From contig JADNYJ010000285.1 in NCBI GenBank assembly GCA_015501075.1, positions 1-42,538 on the forward strand: DNA of 42,538 nucleotides, read 5' to 3'. A program made the translations under genes and the position numbers. This stretch comes from Gymnopilus junonius. Lineage: Eukaryota; Basidiomycota; Agaricomycetes; Agaricales; Galerinaceae. The notes beneath the pieces were generated by a model. The model did no database searches and was not told the origin of the DNA. It saw only the letters and a list, made by a program, of their open reading frames with translations. Below are positions 9,747 to 21,049 of this stretch, in pieces; the first letter of the stretch is position 1; each line of letters begins with the position of its first letter.

Positions 9747-12468
9747 CTCTTCTATCCCCTCCCCTCTCACCCTCTCCACCCCTCCCATCCAACCACCAGA
9801 ACCATAAGCAAAAACAAGCAGAGTTAAGCGACAAGATCAAACGCCGCCGACGCGCTTTTGCAGATGCTATAGCACAAGCTGCGGGAGAGGGCCGGGATCC
9901 ATATACGCAGCCGTATCGGTATGCATATGCTGCTGCTGGGTCTTTGCGGCGTGTTCGGGATGGGCAGCAGGAGGATCAGCGTTATTCAAGCCCCAGACAA
10001 AGCCAGGTTCATGATTCAGCTGCAGATGGGGATCGTGTGCAGTCTTCTTTGACTTTGACTTCCACGCTCCCGCCGTATGAGGAGTGTGGCTTGGGTGAGG
10101 ATGAGGATGTAGTTGTTATATCTCCTGAGGGTGCCGGTGTCGGTGCCGGCGATCATCCACAGCTTCTTCAAGTTCCTCAACGTGCTGTGCTGTCTAATTC
10201 TAACTCCCAATGCCGTCTACACTCTCGGTCTCAGTCTCAGTCTCACCTTCATGCACATCTGCCGCCGCGTCTCCATCCGCCTACACCTCCCCCCTCCCGT
10301 CCTCGTCCTACGGAGAAAGAGATAGGCAAAGAGAGAGACTTCGAGTTATCGTATCCCGCCGCTCCCCCTCAAGTACCAGCGTCACCAGTGCCACCAGCAT
10401 CTCCTGTTCAAGATATACAGTCTCCCCAACCTCAGCATAACACCAACCTCACATTCGCAGATATAAGGCCTTTGTCGATTCATCGCAAGCGGGCACAGGA
10501 GCGGGAGCAGCAATCGTATCAGCAGCAGTCATACCGTGGTCCTTCGCCAGAGCATTGGCGTAGTGCACACTATGGAAGTGGTGGTGGATACTACGACCAC
10601 GACTACAACTCACAGGCGTATGAGTATCAACAGCCAGCTCAACTTCAACACTCATATGCGTATCCGTACACGTATCCGCCTCCTGGTTTGCGTCCAGCCC
10701 AGTACAACCCCCGTTATGCACCTCTGCCCACCCCCATGCCGATGTCGATGCCGATGCCGCCTCCGCTAGCTGCCCATCCTCACCCCCATTTGACCAGTTA
10801 TAGTCATGGCGGGATGGTGCCCACTGCTTCTGTTCCTGCTTCTGCTTCTGCTTCTGCTTCTCGTTCGCGATATCATGGGGCTTATGGTGCCCAGCCTCTT
10901 TCTGCCCATCGTCACCGCCAACAGCAGCAGCAAGAACAGCTACACCGCCGTCAGCAACAACAGCATCCTCTGTCGTTGAGGCCTTCGTATCAGCCCTCAG
11001 CTTCCAAGTATTCAGCTTCAGCTTCGACTTGGGCTTACTCGGACGTTTACCCACCTCAGCCTCAGCCTCAGCCTCCGCGGTCTCAGCCTCAATCTCATCC
11101 TCACCTACGTCTCAATCAATACTCCTGTCCTCACCCTATATCTCAACCATACTCCAATTCTTATTCTTCTTCTACGCCCGCACCCGCACCTCCAAACCGA
11201 AACCCCATCAGAACCAACAGGAGTCACGCTCCGCCGGTTGTAAAGTTGAGCGTGGATGGGTTGTCGTATGTTGATGCTGATGGTGATGGTGTTTGGGAGG
11301 GTGGAAGTGGAGGTGGAAATGTTGGGGGAGGAGGTGCTGGTGCTGGTGGACGTGGAGTATGTGACGGTGCTGGTGGAGATGCTCGAGGAGGTGTGGGTGT
11401 GGTGGGTATGGGCGCTGCTGCTGCCGGGCATGTTGGTGACGGAGCTATTGGTGAAGGCAACGCTGGTGCTCAACCGCGTCATCGAGGTCAAGGACAACCT
11501 CAAATGCGTTCTCGAGATCCCCAGCGTCAACCTCAGCGTCAGCTTGTGAGAGCTGCAGAAACATATCGCGTTCCGTCCCAAGCTCAAGCACGCTCTACAC
11601 GACCTGTGGATGTGAATGTAGTTATCTCTCAACAGCCGCGTCACCATCCAGGGATGACGGCATCACTGTCGACCTCAATGGCTACTTCCGCTTCAAAGTC
11701 GCAGTCGGGACCAACTTCAGGCCGAGCGTGGACAGCAACGCCAACAGCGGCGGGGAGGATGAAGACGACAACGAGAAAGAAAACGGCAAAAAACCCAAAA
11801 GGTCTCCCATTTGACTCGGAGGGGAGGAGAGAATGGAGTACGGACTTGTGTGCGTTTTGCGATGATAATCTCGGGACGTGTGAGTTGGTCTTTTTTTCTT
11901 TGATTTTTTTTTGGGGGGGAGGGATTTGATTTTTTTATTTTTATTCTTTTCCGTCTTTCTTTTATCCTAAATACTAACCCCCCCTCTCTCTCTCTATCTT
12001 TGCCTACAGGCTGCAACGCCCTCTGGTGCCCATGCATCGTATATATGGGCAATAAAGCGCGACTAGAGTACCTCGATGAGAAGGATGGGGTGTTGCCTGA
12101 TGAGGAGCGGGGTACGTGCAGTGGGGATTGTTGGATCCATGGGCTGTTGACTGTTTTCACGGGGTGTGTGGGCGGGTGGGTTCTTCAGGTGGGTCTTACT
12201 TACTTCTTTTGTCCTCTGTCCTCTGTCCTCTATCTTCTCTCTCTTATCCAAACATTTCCACTGACATCTCTCTTACTTTTTTTTCTTCAACTCGTAGATC
12301 CCAACCCGCACCTCCATCCGACACCGATATGCTATCGCAGGTGATGGACTGGACGATTGTTGCGCGGTGATGTGTTGTTGTGCGCCGTGTGCGCTTGCGC
12401 AGGAGAGGAGGGAGATCGAGTTGGAGGAGGGGTGGAGGAAGGGGAGGAGGGGGAGAAGGGGACGATAG
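9437..12468 (+). CDS. PLAC8-domain protein with long low-complexity N-terminus, copy B
   Basis: Three exons, 9437-11879, 12010-12188 and 12298-12468, join in frame to 930 residues. Residues 1 to about 800 are disordered: Pro/Ser-rich, then Gln/Tyr/His-rich, then a Gly-rich segment. The end, from about residue 802, is a PLAC8 domain with CAFCDDNLGTCC, LWCPC, GDCWIHG and CCAVMCCCAPCALAQERRE. PLAC8 proteins are Cys-rich and usually membrane-associated; the function of this long form is unknown. The start at 9437 was chosen because it is the only ATG in frame after the duplication. The frame over 11300-11815 may not be ancestral: an extra T at about 11810-11813 makes the straight reading possible and stops the alternative one. 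The last two exons are nearly identical to copy A. Confidence 0.6.
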
Positions 12469-12833
12469 GGTTCGAGAGGGGGCTTTGAGGGCTCTCCTTG
12501 AGTGGTTTTTGGTGACCGAGCGATGATTAGTGACTCCTTGAACTGGGTGGTGAATTGGCGTATGTGGAGCCAGTGGTGGCTTAAAGTTGATTGACGATGC
12601 ATGAGTGGACGATGGATGGAGAGTTGATGGAGTGGACCGAGAGCGGATGGATGGACGGAGGATGCATAGTTAGATGGATATCAACGGAGGATGCTTCCGT
12701 TTCGACAGCTCGCTGCTGACGATTTTCCAGAAAACTGTCCGCGCCCACCCACTTTACTCTAGTGCAGAGATCTCTGCCTCTCAGGTCACCTCCCGCACTC
12801 GGCGGTTTGGTTTCATTTTTATCAAGTCTTAAC

Positions 12834-13000
12834 CCTATGTGCTTCGTGGGTTGTGTGTTTGATGATTTCGGTCGGCGTTTTAGCTTCAACCACCGGGTCT
12901 GTCTTGATTTCAACTTCGAACTCGACCTCGACCACGACGGTGTGCTCATCAGCGAGGGTCGACAGGTGGACTTGACTATGCTCAATGATTTCACTGACAT
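12834..13000 (-). other. Possible coding fragment, E/V/K-rich
   Basis: On the minus strand, one frame from just after an AG near 13000 to a TGA near 12834 reads EIIEHSQVHLSTLADEHTVV and continues acidic and Val-rich. Codon choice (third-position C/G) looks coding. No start or family is recognised. The surrounding sequence has stops in this frame, so it may be one exon of a lost gene. Confidence 0.25.
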
Positions 13001-13129
13001 GACGCTATGTCCATCTGCCTGCCGTGCCCACTTGTTCTTTTTGGCTATGTCAAGGTTTTTGGAATCTGGTTTCGTTTCTGGACGGTGATCTCTCTCTTCC
13101 TATAATCAAATCTGGATGGACTTTTCATT

Positions 13130-13161
13130 CCGGCTTCCGGCTTCCGGCTTCTGGCTTCTGG
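13130..13161 (+). repeat. Seven-base microsatellite (GGCTTCC)n
   Basis: CCGGCTTCCGGCTTCCGG continues with two CTTCTGG variants, about 4.5 units. The flanks (13090-13490) show no gene. Confidence 0.8.
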
Positions 13162-13490
13162 ATGATTTTGACTTTTACGCTAGATCCATATAATACCTGA
13201 CGACCACCCCCCTCTCAAGGTATTACCTCTGCAGTGAACGTGGGTGTGGAAAAGATGGTCGATCTTTATTTTCTACTTCTTCACGTTTATTTCTCCTATA
13301 TATATCAGAGTACATTGGAAGATGTATCTACGCTTATTTAGCGTTGATCTTTGAATTTTATTTCAATTTTAAACCCTCTTTTTTCATGAACAACGTTGAG
13401 AATATTTTTGACTGTTTTGGTGCTCTAGTGTTCCTCAGCCAATTGATTGTCTTGGCAATCTTTGTCCTCGAGTAAGTATTGAAAGCTTTA

Positions 13491-14056
13491 CTGTACGTAA
13501 TCAGGTACCCGGTCACCAAAGCTCATTTCGAATGTCGTGCAGTGAGTTCTGCACTCCACGACGAAAAATTAGTACCTGTAGGTGTTATAGGATCGTAAAA
13601 ATGTGAATCTGAAGTAATAAATTCAATAACTGGTATCGGACAGCTTTTGGGCAAGAAAACTTTGCCTAGGTCATTTTAATGGGTTTACTGGGAAGTCGGT
13701 CACTGCTTACATTCCTCAGTAATCCCAAGCATTCCTCGGACATGGTTCTCAAAAATTAATATACTTGTACTATACATAAAGGAGCAATTTACATTGGAAG
13801 AAATTTCCTCTTTGTTGCTGTGATATGGTAGATCACATTTTAAGGTTCTCAGAAATAAGCATTTTGACTGTTTTGTCCATTCATGAAGCCATGAAGGAGA
13901 AAATTGAAACTATATTGATACTGTCTTTATGCTATCTTATACTGCATGCTTCTGGCTTTCTAACAAGCCCAACATCTCACTGACATGCCTCCTCATCGTC
14001 GAGGAAATTCGTAATGACCGAGTACCTGCAGTGACCGAGTACCTGATTACGTACAG
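13491..14056. mobile_element. Mariner-like MITE, 566 bp
   Basis: The two ends form a 26-bp terminal inverted repeat with one mismatch: CTGTACGTAATCAGGTAC then C/T then CGGTCAC. The element is flanked on both sides by TA (13489-13490 and 14057-14058), the target duplication of Tc1/mariner elements. Near the right end, TGACCGAGTACCTG is present twice in tandem. The inside has no transposase, so movement would depend on an enzyme encoded elsewhere. Confidence 0.75.
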
Positions 14057-14183
14057 TATGTAAGAAATGAAGAAAGGAATGACTATGTATGATAGTCCTG
14101 TAGAAATTTTACGATTTTTTGATAGTAGAGTCGATTTGAGCTTGCAGACTAATTGCCCATAATTCCAAAAAGCGGTCTTCCCA

Positions 14184-15265
14184 ATGTCTGCGATGAGCAG
14201 ACTCTCTGTCCCTGCTTCTGGCCTCGGCAATGCGGAATATGAGTATTTTACATCCTGCCTTAAAAATATCGCCCTATCCGGTGAAGAATGCAATAAGAAC
14301 AAGAATTATGACGATGAGTTCTTCGACCAGCTCACCATCAACGTATGCGTAGTAGGAGCCTGGTTGAAGGGCAGATTTCGCAATGTTTCCTCGGAAGTTA
14401 TAGGCCAGGTGAGGGGTCTAATATACTTTCGTTTATCGAACATTTTGATTTTTTTATCTGGACATTGACGCTGGACATTTAGGTACTAAAGCTGTTCTCC
14501 CCGAACCTGGTTCATGAAGATTTTATGCTGGGCTCGGGATTTGTTGCTCTGAGGCTAATTATCCATGCTCAGAATAGGGAAAATGTGAATAGATCCCTGG
14601 CTTTTGTTCATAGTATGCCATCATGATCGATTCATGATGCATGTCGGGTCAGCACCAATGATTTAGCAGTGCCATTTGAGTCGGCTGGCACAGACTATCC
14701 AAGTTGGTAAAAGTTATATCATGAACACTACCTACCACTTACCTTGGGCTTCACGACACAACAGGATTCACTACTCTCCATCGTGAATGCTGGGGTCGCC
14801 CTATCGACCATTCTCTCATGACTCTTGCGAATGACATGGCTCTCGATGGGCCGCCATTAAGCTGTGAACGTTCAGAGAACATGAAAGACGATGTTCTACC
14901 TGGTGAACCCTCCTCAAAGTTTTTAGGAAACAATTCCTCGTTCGAGCTTAATATATCCGGGTTTTCAATTGGGTGAAGCAAGTCAGCAATGACACCACCC
15001 AAAGACAACTTGCGGTTGTAACTGGACAACCCGGGATCGGTGCGCCAATCCTCTTAATTCTGGTATATTCAAGTTAGCTTACCCTTTCCTTCCTTTTGCG
15101 CGATGCAGGCAAGTCCATGTGGATTTACTATGCACTGCGCCGTTGCCTTGGAGAAAAGCAGCCAGTGATATGGTACCGGTGCGGCAAATTTCACTTGTTC
15201 TCGGACGCTGGTGTCGATGCTATCGACCCTGAATATCTTCGCCATCCGCCATTCACATCGTGTTT
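14184..15265 (+). pseudogene. Crinkler/RHS-like P-loop NTPase, decayed first copy
   Basis: Paralogue of the intact gene at 15895-18130. The first exon (14184-14408, MSRLSVPASGLGNAEYEYF) and second exon (from 14483, VLKLFSPNLVHEDF) are readable, as is the P-loop exon pair VVTGQPGIG (before about 15049) and KSMWIYYALRRCLGEKQPV. The linker in between has stops and frame changes (14700-15020). Similarity to the intact copy ends abruptly near 15262 at RHPPFTS, where an inverted fragment of the same family begins. All of the C-terminal half is missing. Confidence 0.75.
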
Positions 15266-15620
15266 ACCATCGGGAACCATGTCATTCGGAAGGCTTGTGA
15301 CAGAATGATCAATAGGGCGACCCCAGCACTCGCGATGAAGGGCAGTGTATTCTGTCGTGTCGGGAAGCCCAAGATAAGTGGTGGGCAGTATTCATGATAT
15401 CTAGCTTGTAAGTCTGCACGAGCCAACTCATGATCAGATGGCGCTGCTAAAACTTCATTGGTGTTCACTCGACATTCGTCATGAATCAAACAGGGTGGCA
15501 TACCTTGAACAAATGCCAACGAGCTGTCGACACTTTTCCCATTCTGAGGGCGGCTGATGAGCTTCAGAGCAACAAAGAATTTTGATCCTTACATCTCCTT
15601 CCGCGCTAAGAACGACACAG
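15266..15620 (-). pseudogene. Inverted fragment of a third Crinkler-like gene
   Basis: Read on the minus strand, 15610-15520 gives FVALKLI...NGKSVDSSLAFVQ, which matches exon 2 of the copy at 14184 (FVALRLIIHAQNRENVNRSL). The following 15385-15295 matches its linker around TTGGGCTTCACGACAC and GAATGCTGGGGTCGCCCTAT. The fragment lies head-to-head against the truncated end of the first copy, so the two share a rearrangement junction at about 15265. Confidence 0.65.
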
Positions 15621-15894
15621 AGGAGCGTGGATGTTGTTGATATGGTGGATACGATGAAAAGGGTTTAAAGATCAAATATTGTTAAGAGATATAGCTAACA
15701 GCCCCCGCGGTGCAAAGTGTCGTTGAAAATATATCAGTATCTTCTGACATGAAGCTGCGACTCATTGAAGGGAAAGGAGTTTCCGTTGGATTTGAAACGG
15801 ACTACGTAAGAAGTTTAAAGCTCCGCTCCACTTTAATTAATTGATTACAATATTCGCCTTTCTTGTCTTCATCGCTAAACGTTGTATTTACGCG

Positions 15895-18130
15895 ATGAGG
15901 AAACTTTCTATCCCCTTAGCCAGTCTCGGCGACGCAGAATACGAATTGTACACAGCGAGTCTAAAAAGTTTATCTCATTCACATGAAGAACAACACGCGA
16001 CGGCCAATGATGACTCTGACGTGTATCTCCATACACTCACGTTCAGCATGTACGAAGCAAGAAGGTGGTTTAGCGGGCGATTTCCCATTACAAACGAGGC
16101 GAGTGACGTCTTTATTCTCTTTACATTACAGTACAGTGTGATTTCTTACTGTCCACTCGAATCTAGGTTCTCGCGATGTTCTCGCCTCAACTGGATATAG
16201 GAGATACCATCTCCGCATCACAATTTATCGCTGCTCTGAGGATCGTTATCCACGCTGAACAAGGGAAAAAGGTGGATAGATCGTTAGCTTATATTCCAGG
16301 TGTGTTCACCATGCTTGATTCGTGACAAAGCAGGGTCGACATTAACTTTTGCATCTAGCTCTGCCGCCTGCTTCGCCTTACCCCGTCGCACCCTCTCAAG
16401 TAGACAATAGGAGTTCGTATAATTCATATCACCCATTCTTCTCATTCCGCTCAACGCCTCCCGATGCCACAGGATTTTTGGTCCTCCATAGCGAGTTCTG
16501 GGGAACCCCCTCGATCAAGCCCTCACAACCCTTCCAAGTGTCATGAACACCGATGATCCTAGATCAGAACATGAAGGAGAGAGGAATGACGACGTTCTAC
16601 CAGGCGATCCCTTTCTCGAGGTCTTTCAAACTCGTTTTCTGGTTCGAGCTGAATATATTCGCATTTTTGACCATGTAAAGGCCGCAAGTAATGATCCCAG
16701 CGTAGTCGCGATAGTCACTGGACAACCCGGGATCGGTGCGTCAATCCTTTGTGGTGAAATCCAGTAGCTTACCCTTCCTTTGCGTCCTTTCCGTGATGCA
16801 GGGAAGTCCATGTGGATTAACTATGCGCTGCGCCGTTGCCTTGGAGAAAAGCAGCCAGTGATGTGGTACCGATGCGGCAAATTTTATTTCTTCTCGGACG
16901 CTGGTGTCGACGTTATCGACCCTGAATATCTTCGCCATCCGCCATTCACATGGTGTTTTGTGGATGCATTCCAAGCCGATTCAGTCCCCCCTGCAGCCGC
17001 GGTACAGGACAACCAAGTTTTTCCAATCTACGTCACCTCTCCGAAGGAAGAGCGTTGGGCTAAACTCCGTCAGGCGCGGACGCCCGAACTGATTGTTATG
17101 AATCCATGGACGAGAGGCGAACTCGAAAAAGCGTGAGTGGGTGTTTGTATATATATATTCGACTGGTTTTTACAACCTACTTGTTTACGTTTACAGGGCG
17201 GTGCTCTATCCCACCAGAACATCTGAGGAAATTTCTGAGCGGTTCGATAATGCGGGACCCAGTGCACGTTTCTGCTTGAAATATGCACCCAAGACCATCA
17301 ACCAATTATGCGCTCATCGTAATGCTGTGATCTTTTCAAAATTGGACACCCCAGAACGGTTTGTTGCAGGATTTCTCGACGATAAACGACGTCTGCGTAT
17401 TGGACACCTCTCCGAGGAACTTTGTACCGTCCGTCGTTCGGACTCGACGTCTCTATTTATCGTTGAACCAGCTTCGGCCCTCGTAAGGCATCTATTTCTT
17501 ATTCAATTTTGGTCATGGAAAGAGGGGGACCTCGTCGATGTGATGCATGACTTTTCTCCTGTCCTAGATGCCGAAGGGATACTAGGCCTGCTTTTGGAAT
17601 CCCTTCACCAACATCGGTTCATCCGCGAAATTGAAATCGTCGCATCACCAATGTGTCCGAGTCGGACTGGTGATTTCGATTCACCCTGGCAGGCTATTTT
17701 TGGACAGCTTTCCAAGTCGCCTCAATCCCAGGAAGAAGCACTGCGTAGCGCAAGCCACCCCCCTACTATTTCTCTTTCAATCTTGGCTCCCGATGTGCGG
17801 ACGTACGATCACTCCGATGGGGCACTTCCTGTCGAGGAGGATATCTATTACGTGCCGCTTGTCGAAAACGAGTGTGCTATCGATTCCTTTATTGTTCACG
17901 CTGGTCACCTCTATATGTTTCGATTTGCCAGTACTCCGATGCATACAGCTGTAGGAGGTGTTTCGGCCGCTCTTAATAGCCTCTCCCCACTCTCAGCCCC
18001 AGAAAATCAACACTTCGTGTTTGTTGTTCCCAAGAGTCTTGCTGCGTTTAACTGTCCGTTCTCTGATGATGGTTTCTTCCACAATCGTGTTCCATTTGTA
18101 GCATGGGTTGATGATTTTATTGGGCGATAA
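15895..18130 (+). CDS. Crinkler/RHS-like P-loop NTPase with C-terminal nuclease-like region
   Basis: Six exons (15895-16098, 16167-16299, 16359-16399, 16492-16735, 16802-17132, 17197-18130) join in frame to 628 residues. The Walker A motif GQPGIGKS is at about residues 203-210 and is split by an intron after GIG. It is followed by KSMWINYALRRCLGEKQPV and the strand-like MWYRCGKFYFF. The last 85 residues (AIDSFIVHAGHLYMFRF, a conserved HTAV, then HFVFVVP) match the layout of the C-terminal region of fungal Crinkler/RHS proteins, often related to PD-(D/E)XK nucleases. No secretion signal or oomycete-type LxLFLAK header is seen. The ATG was chosen to match the paralogue at 14184. The first intron seems to use a GC-AG donor. 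The biological role in fungi is unsettled; conflict or self-recognition has been proposed for the family. Confidence 0.75.
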
Positions 18131-18503
18131 AAGCTAACTGGAAACTGGCATACGGCGAGGGGTTCTCAGCAGGCAACACTAACAGCATCTATACTCGCTA
18201 CTTTTTCGTATTATTTCATTTGTCCTCTGACTGTCCAGGTGCGATAAAATAAAACAACCTTTGCTATACAGTATCTACATGACTTATTATGCACCTTCAG
18301 GCCATTCCAGTTCTCAAAGCTTTGGAATCTCTTATTTGTTACTTTCCTTCCTACTCTATACTTTGCAAATTTCAAAGCTAGGGAAAAATGGCAAATCCAG
18401 CAGGCTTCTGTGCCATTCATATACGTCTCTCTTTTCTTTGACATCACAGTTTATAGTAAGCACAGGGACAGGAACTGCTTAAAGAAGATCCCTTCGCCCT
18501 GTC

Positions 18504-18704
18504 TTGGCAAGGCACATAAGAACATTGAAGTATATTGACGTCTGCATCAAAAGTAATAAAGTTAAAGTGCCCATAACCTGGTGGGAAATACTCCGTATAA
18601 AGGAAGACCTTGCAAAAAATGGAACCGATGGTCAATTGAAAACTGTAGGTGAAGAAAAAAGTATGGCTTGGCGAGACTGGTATGATGAGGCCGAATTTTA
18701 TTAG
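18504..18704 (+). pseudogene. Orphan terminal-exon fragment of the F-box family
   Basis: The frame reads ARHIRTLKYIDVCIKS, then TWWEILRI, and ends with AWRDWYDEAEFY. This matches the last exon of the F-box genes at 23338 and 36746 (IKSLKYIDVCKTIDS, TWWKVIRP, ALRDWHDH). The first exon and the F-box are absent. It lies about 370 bp after the intact Crinkler-like gene. Confidence 0.7.
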
Positions 18705-19110
18705 TGTACATGGGATTCTCAGGTGACAATTGGGGTGACAGCGACAGGCGCAATCCCTCCGACGCCCCTCGCAACCTTCCTCCCTACACCATTCAAGGCA
18801 AGAAGCCTACGCGGGAGATTGAACGTGTTGTTGAGAAGCTGAATGACAAGCAGTGGGAGGAAATCATGTCCGCCGCTCATGAAATGGCGCTGGTAAGGGA
18901 AAAAAGAGGTCGAAGTTGTTATCAGGTGACGATGCTTCCTCAGAAGCTGCTGGCGACGTCAAGGAGGAGGAGAAGGAGTCGGACTTTGAGCTTGAGGATG
19001 ACGCTGCCACCAGTGCTGATGATATGGATACTGGAATTGGAATTGGAATTGTTTTTTATTTATATCATAGGCTTGTTTTACATGACATTGTTTATTGCCT
19101 ATGTAGTGTG
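18705..19110 (+). other. Unrecognised fragment with charged region
   Basis: A frame from about 18704 reads NWGDSDRRNPSDAPRNLPPY and then TREIERVVEKLNDKQWEEIM, convincing as protein. It then changes frame near 18900 to a Ser/Asp/Glu-rich stretch (SGDDASSEAAGDVKEEEKES). A 33-base GTAAGG...CAG at the frame change is too short for a usual intron, so I suspect a frameshift. I do not recognise the family; it could come from a transposon gag-like or regulator gene. A GGAATT repeat follows at about 19031. Confidence 0.35.
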
Positions 19111-19699
19111 ACACGGTATGACTTAGTTAATACTCTAAGTGTCCGTGTTTTTTATCTACTTTTGTCGTTACATCCCGTGGTTTTTATCTAATCATGGCTT
19201 GCGATCCGATATCGCTATCGCTAGGGTTAGGAATGGTCACCCTTGCTACTCCCGGAGTTAAGCTATATATAGCATCCTACATCATTCTACGCAACACCCC
19301 ATCATGCAGGTAATCGTTGTTGGCAGCGTGATCCTCGGCAGCCGGTTGCCGTTGAATCCTGAGCAGTTTTAGTCCTCGCAGACTTGTCCTTTCGGGTTGG
19401 CTTTAGCCGTCTTTGATGTCGGAATGTCAAACTTCCACCTTGTGGTCCAGTTGGTCTTGCAGACAGGGGACTGGTTTACCAGCCTCGGCAATTACCAGGT
19501 CATTTGACCCCATCCCTATCCTTCCAGCTCCCCACGTGCTTCTCGGCAATACCAGCTTTTCACTGGCAAGGAGAGTAACATCACCATAATTTCATCAACA
19601 AGGTCAGCGAGCGTGGGTACGTCATTATCGGCCGCTGTGGCTCTATTTGGTCTGACCGCACCTAAGTATACCGACAGCATTCTTAAAGCCTTCCCAAAC
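19111..19699. other. Intergenic, nothing supported
   Basis: No coding frame of convincing composition. The sequence between 19200 and 19500 is GC-richer than its flanks. The body of the SINE candidate could extend into it from the right. Confidence 0.4.
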
Positions 19700-19860
19700 A
19701 CAAGCTATTTTACCACGGTGTCACCCGGGGGCGTGTGAAATGTCACATGGTGTCTAAAGTGTTTTAACCATGTAACCGGCAGGGTTCGAACTTGTGTCCT
19801 ACTGACTAACCTAGGGTTATTCCGCGATGGTGCCACCTGAGCCACCGCGGCCCTTGATAT
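19700..19860 (-). mobile_element. tRNA-derived SINE candidate (pol III A and B boxes)
   Basis: On the minus strand the sequence begins CCGCGGTGGCTCAGGTGGCA. It contains an A box, TGGCTCAGGTGG (19844-19833), and a B box, GTTCGAACCC (19791-19782), about 41 nt apart, as in tRNA-type pol III promoters. A functional tRNA is unlikely because the bases around the B box do not form a T stem and no clear acceptor stem closes. The body would extend to lower coordinates; I cannot see the 3' end or target duplications. Confidence 0.5.
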
Positions 19861-19869
19861 GGATACTAC

Positions 19870-21049
19870 CGAGGACCTCAAAGAAGAGTGAGATGTGCTG
19901 TTCCCACTGTCGTAATACCAAATTGAATTGATTTCACCCATCCTTTCGAGAAACTGAAATAATGATTTTCATAAATAGCTCATACAACTTTTCAGTCACT
20001 TCCAAGCCTGCAAAAGCACCAGAGCCTTTTGAAAGGATTCGGGACCTTCTTTTCAAAAGTTCCTGATGCTTTCGCACTTTTCGACTTGTGAAAGTACTGC
20101 AAGTCCCGAAAGTTCAGGGTGTATTTCTTCTGATGGAGGCCTCAAAGTCAATACCAAGCACGATTGTTAACGCCTTCAGTATTCATTTGTCTCCTTCACC
20201 ATCTAGGCCAGTATCTCACCAACAACACGTGACTCGTTGTCTAATTTCAGGTAGTCTGTCACCCAAACTTAGAGCATCGCCGTCGACTCGGATAACAATT
20301 CCGGCAACTCAGTCAACATACGCTTTCATCTTCTCATACAACCTCTCACTAACTCAATCGATTTTAGGGATCGCCTTTTCTTCCTTTGAGCAATATTGTC
20401 TCTGAATTTTATTTTCTCATTCCAGCGGATTTGGGGTGTTTTCGTACTAGGGACAGGTCTCAATTTCCGTGATTGGGCCAAGAGTCACGTAATCCTGCAT
20501 TCATAATATATACGAGGAGATATAGGACGTTACGAGCTTTCATGGTCCTGGATGGCGTGACTGAAAGAAGTGACATAAGTCGTCAGAATGCGAATTGATT
20601 TATTGGAGGCAAATATTCCGATGTCGAAATCCGAGCCAGAAGGCAAAAATAAAGCGAGGATGACCAATAGACAGTCTGCATGAGATTGTTAGCCGTTAGA
20701 TTGGTGCGGGATTGGCATGAAGAACATGCATGGAGAAGGAGAGACGCGTCAGCTATTCTTTCCCACAACCTCTATTCAGATTTCGATCAATCGGTTTTTG
20801 ATCGGAGAAACCTGCACATATGGCAGTTGCGACCAGACGACAAGTCGTTCTAAATGATGTCAGTCCTGATATCGTGTTCATTCTGCTCAACGCTCGATTT
20901 ACATGAAGATACAGAAGTTCTCGGAGACGCATCGTCCTTCTCTAGTTTGATGAGAGTTCACGACGATGGGGAGCGAGCCGGGAGAGCTGCTTTTAGGAGC
21001 CTGGCTTGCTACATGGTCGTGGGACTTGCCGGCTGTTGCCGAGCTTTGA
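19870..21049. other. Intergenic, nothing supported
   Basis: About 1.2 kb without a convincing gene. A loose inverted repeat (TTCGGGAC near 20037, AAGTCCCGAA near 20100) lies in it. Short frames at 20088-20405 and 20854-21057 have no family resemblance. Confidence 0.45.

Noticed and set aside
19782..19844. Functional tRNA gene
   Set aside because: A and B boxes are present, but the T arm and acceptor stem do not pair, so I call it a SINE candidate instead.
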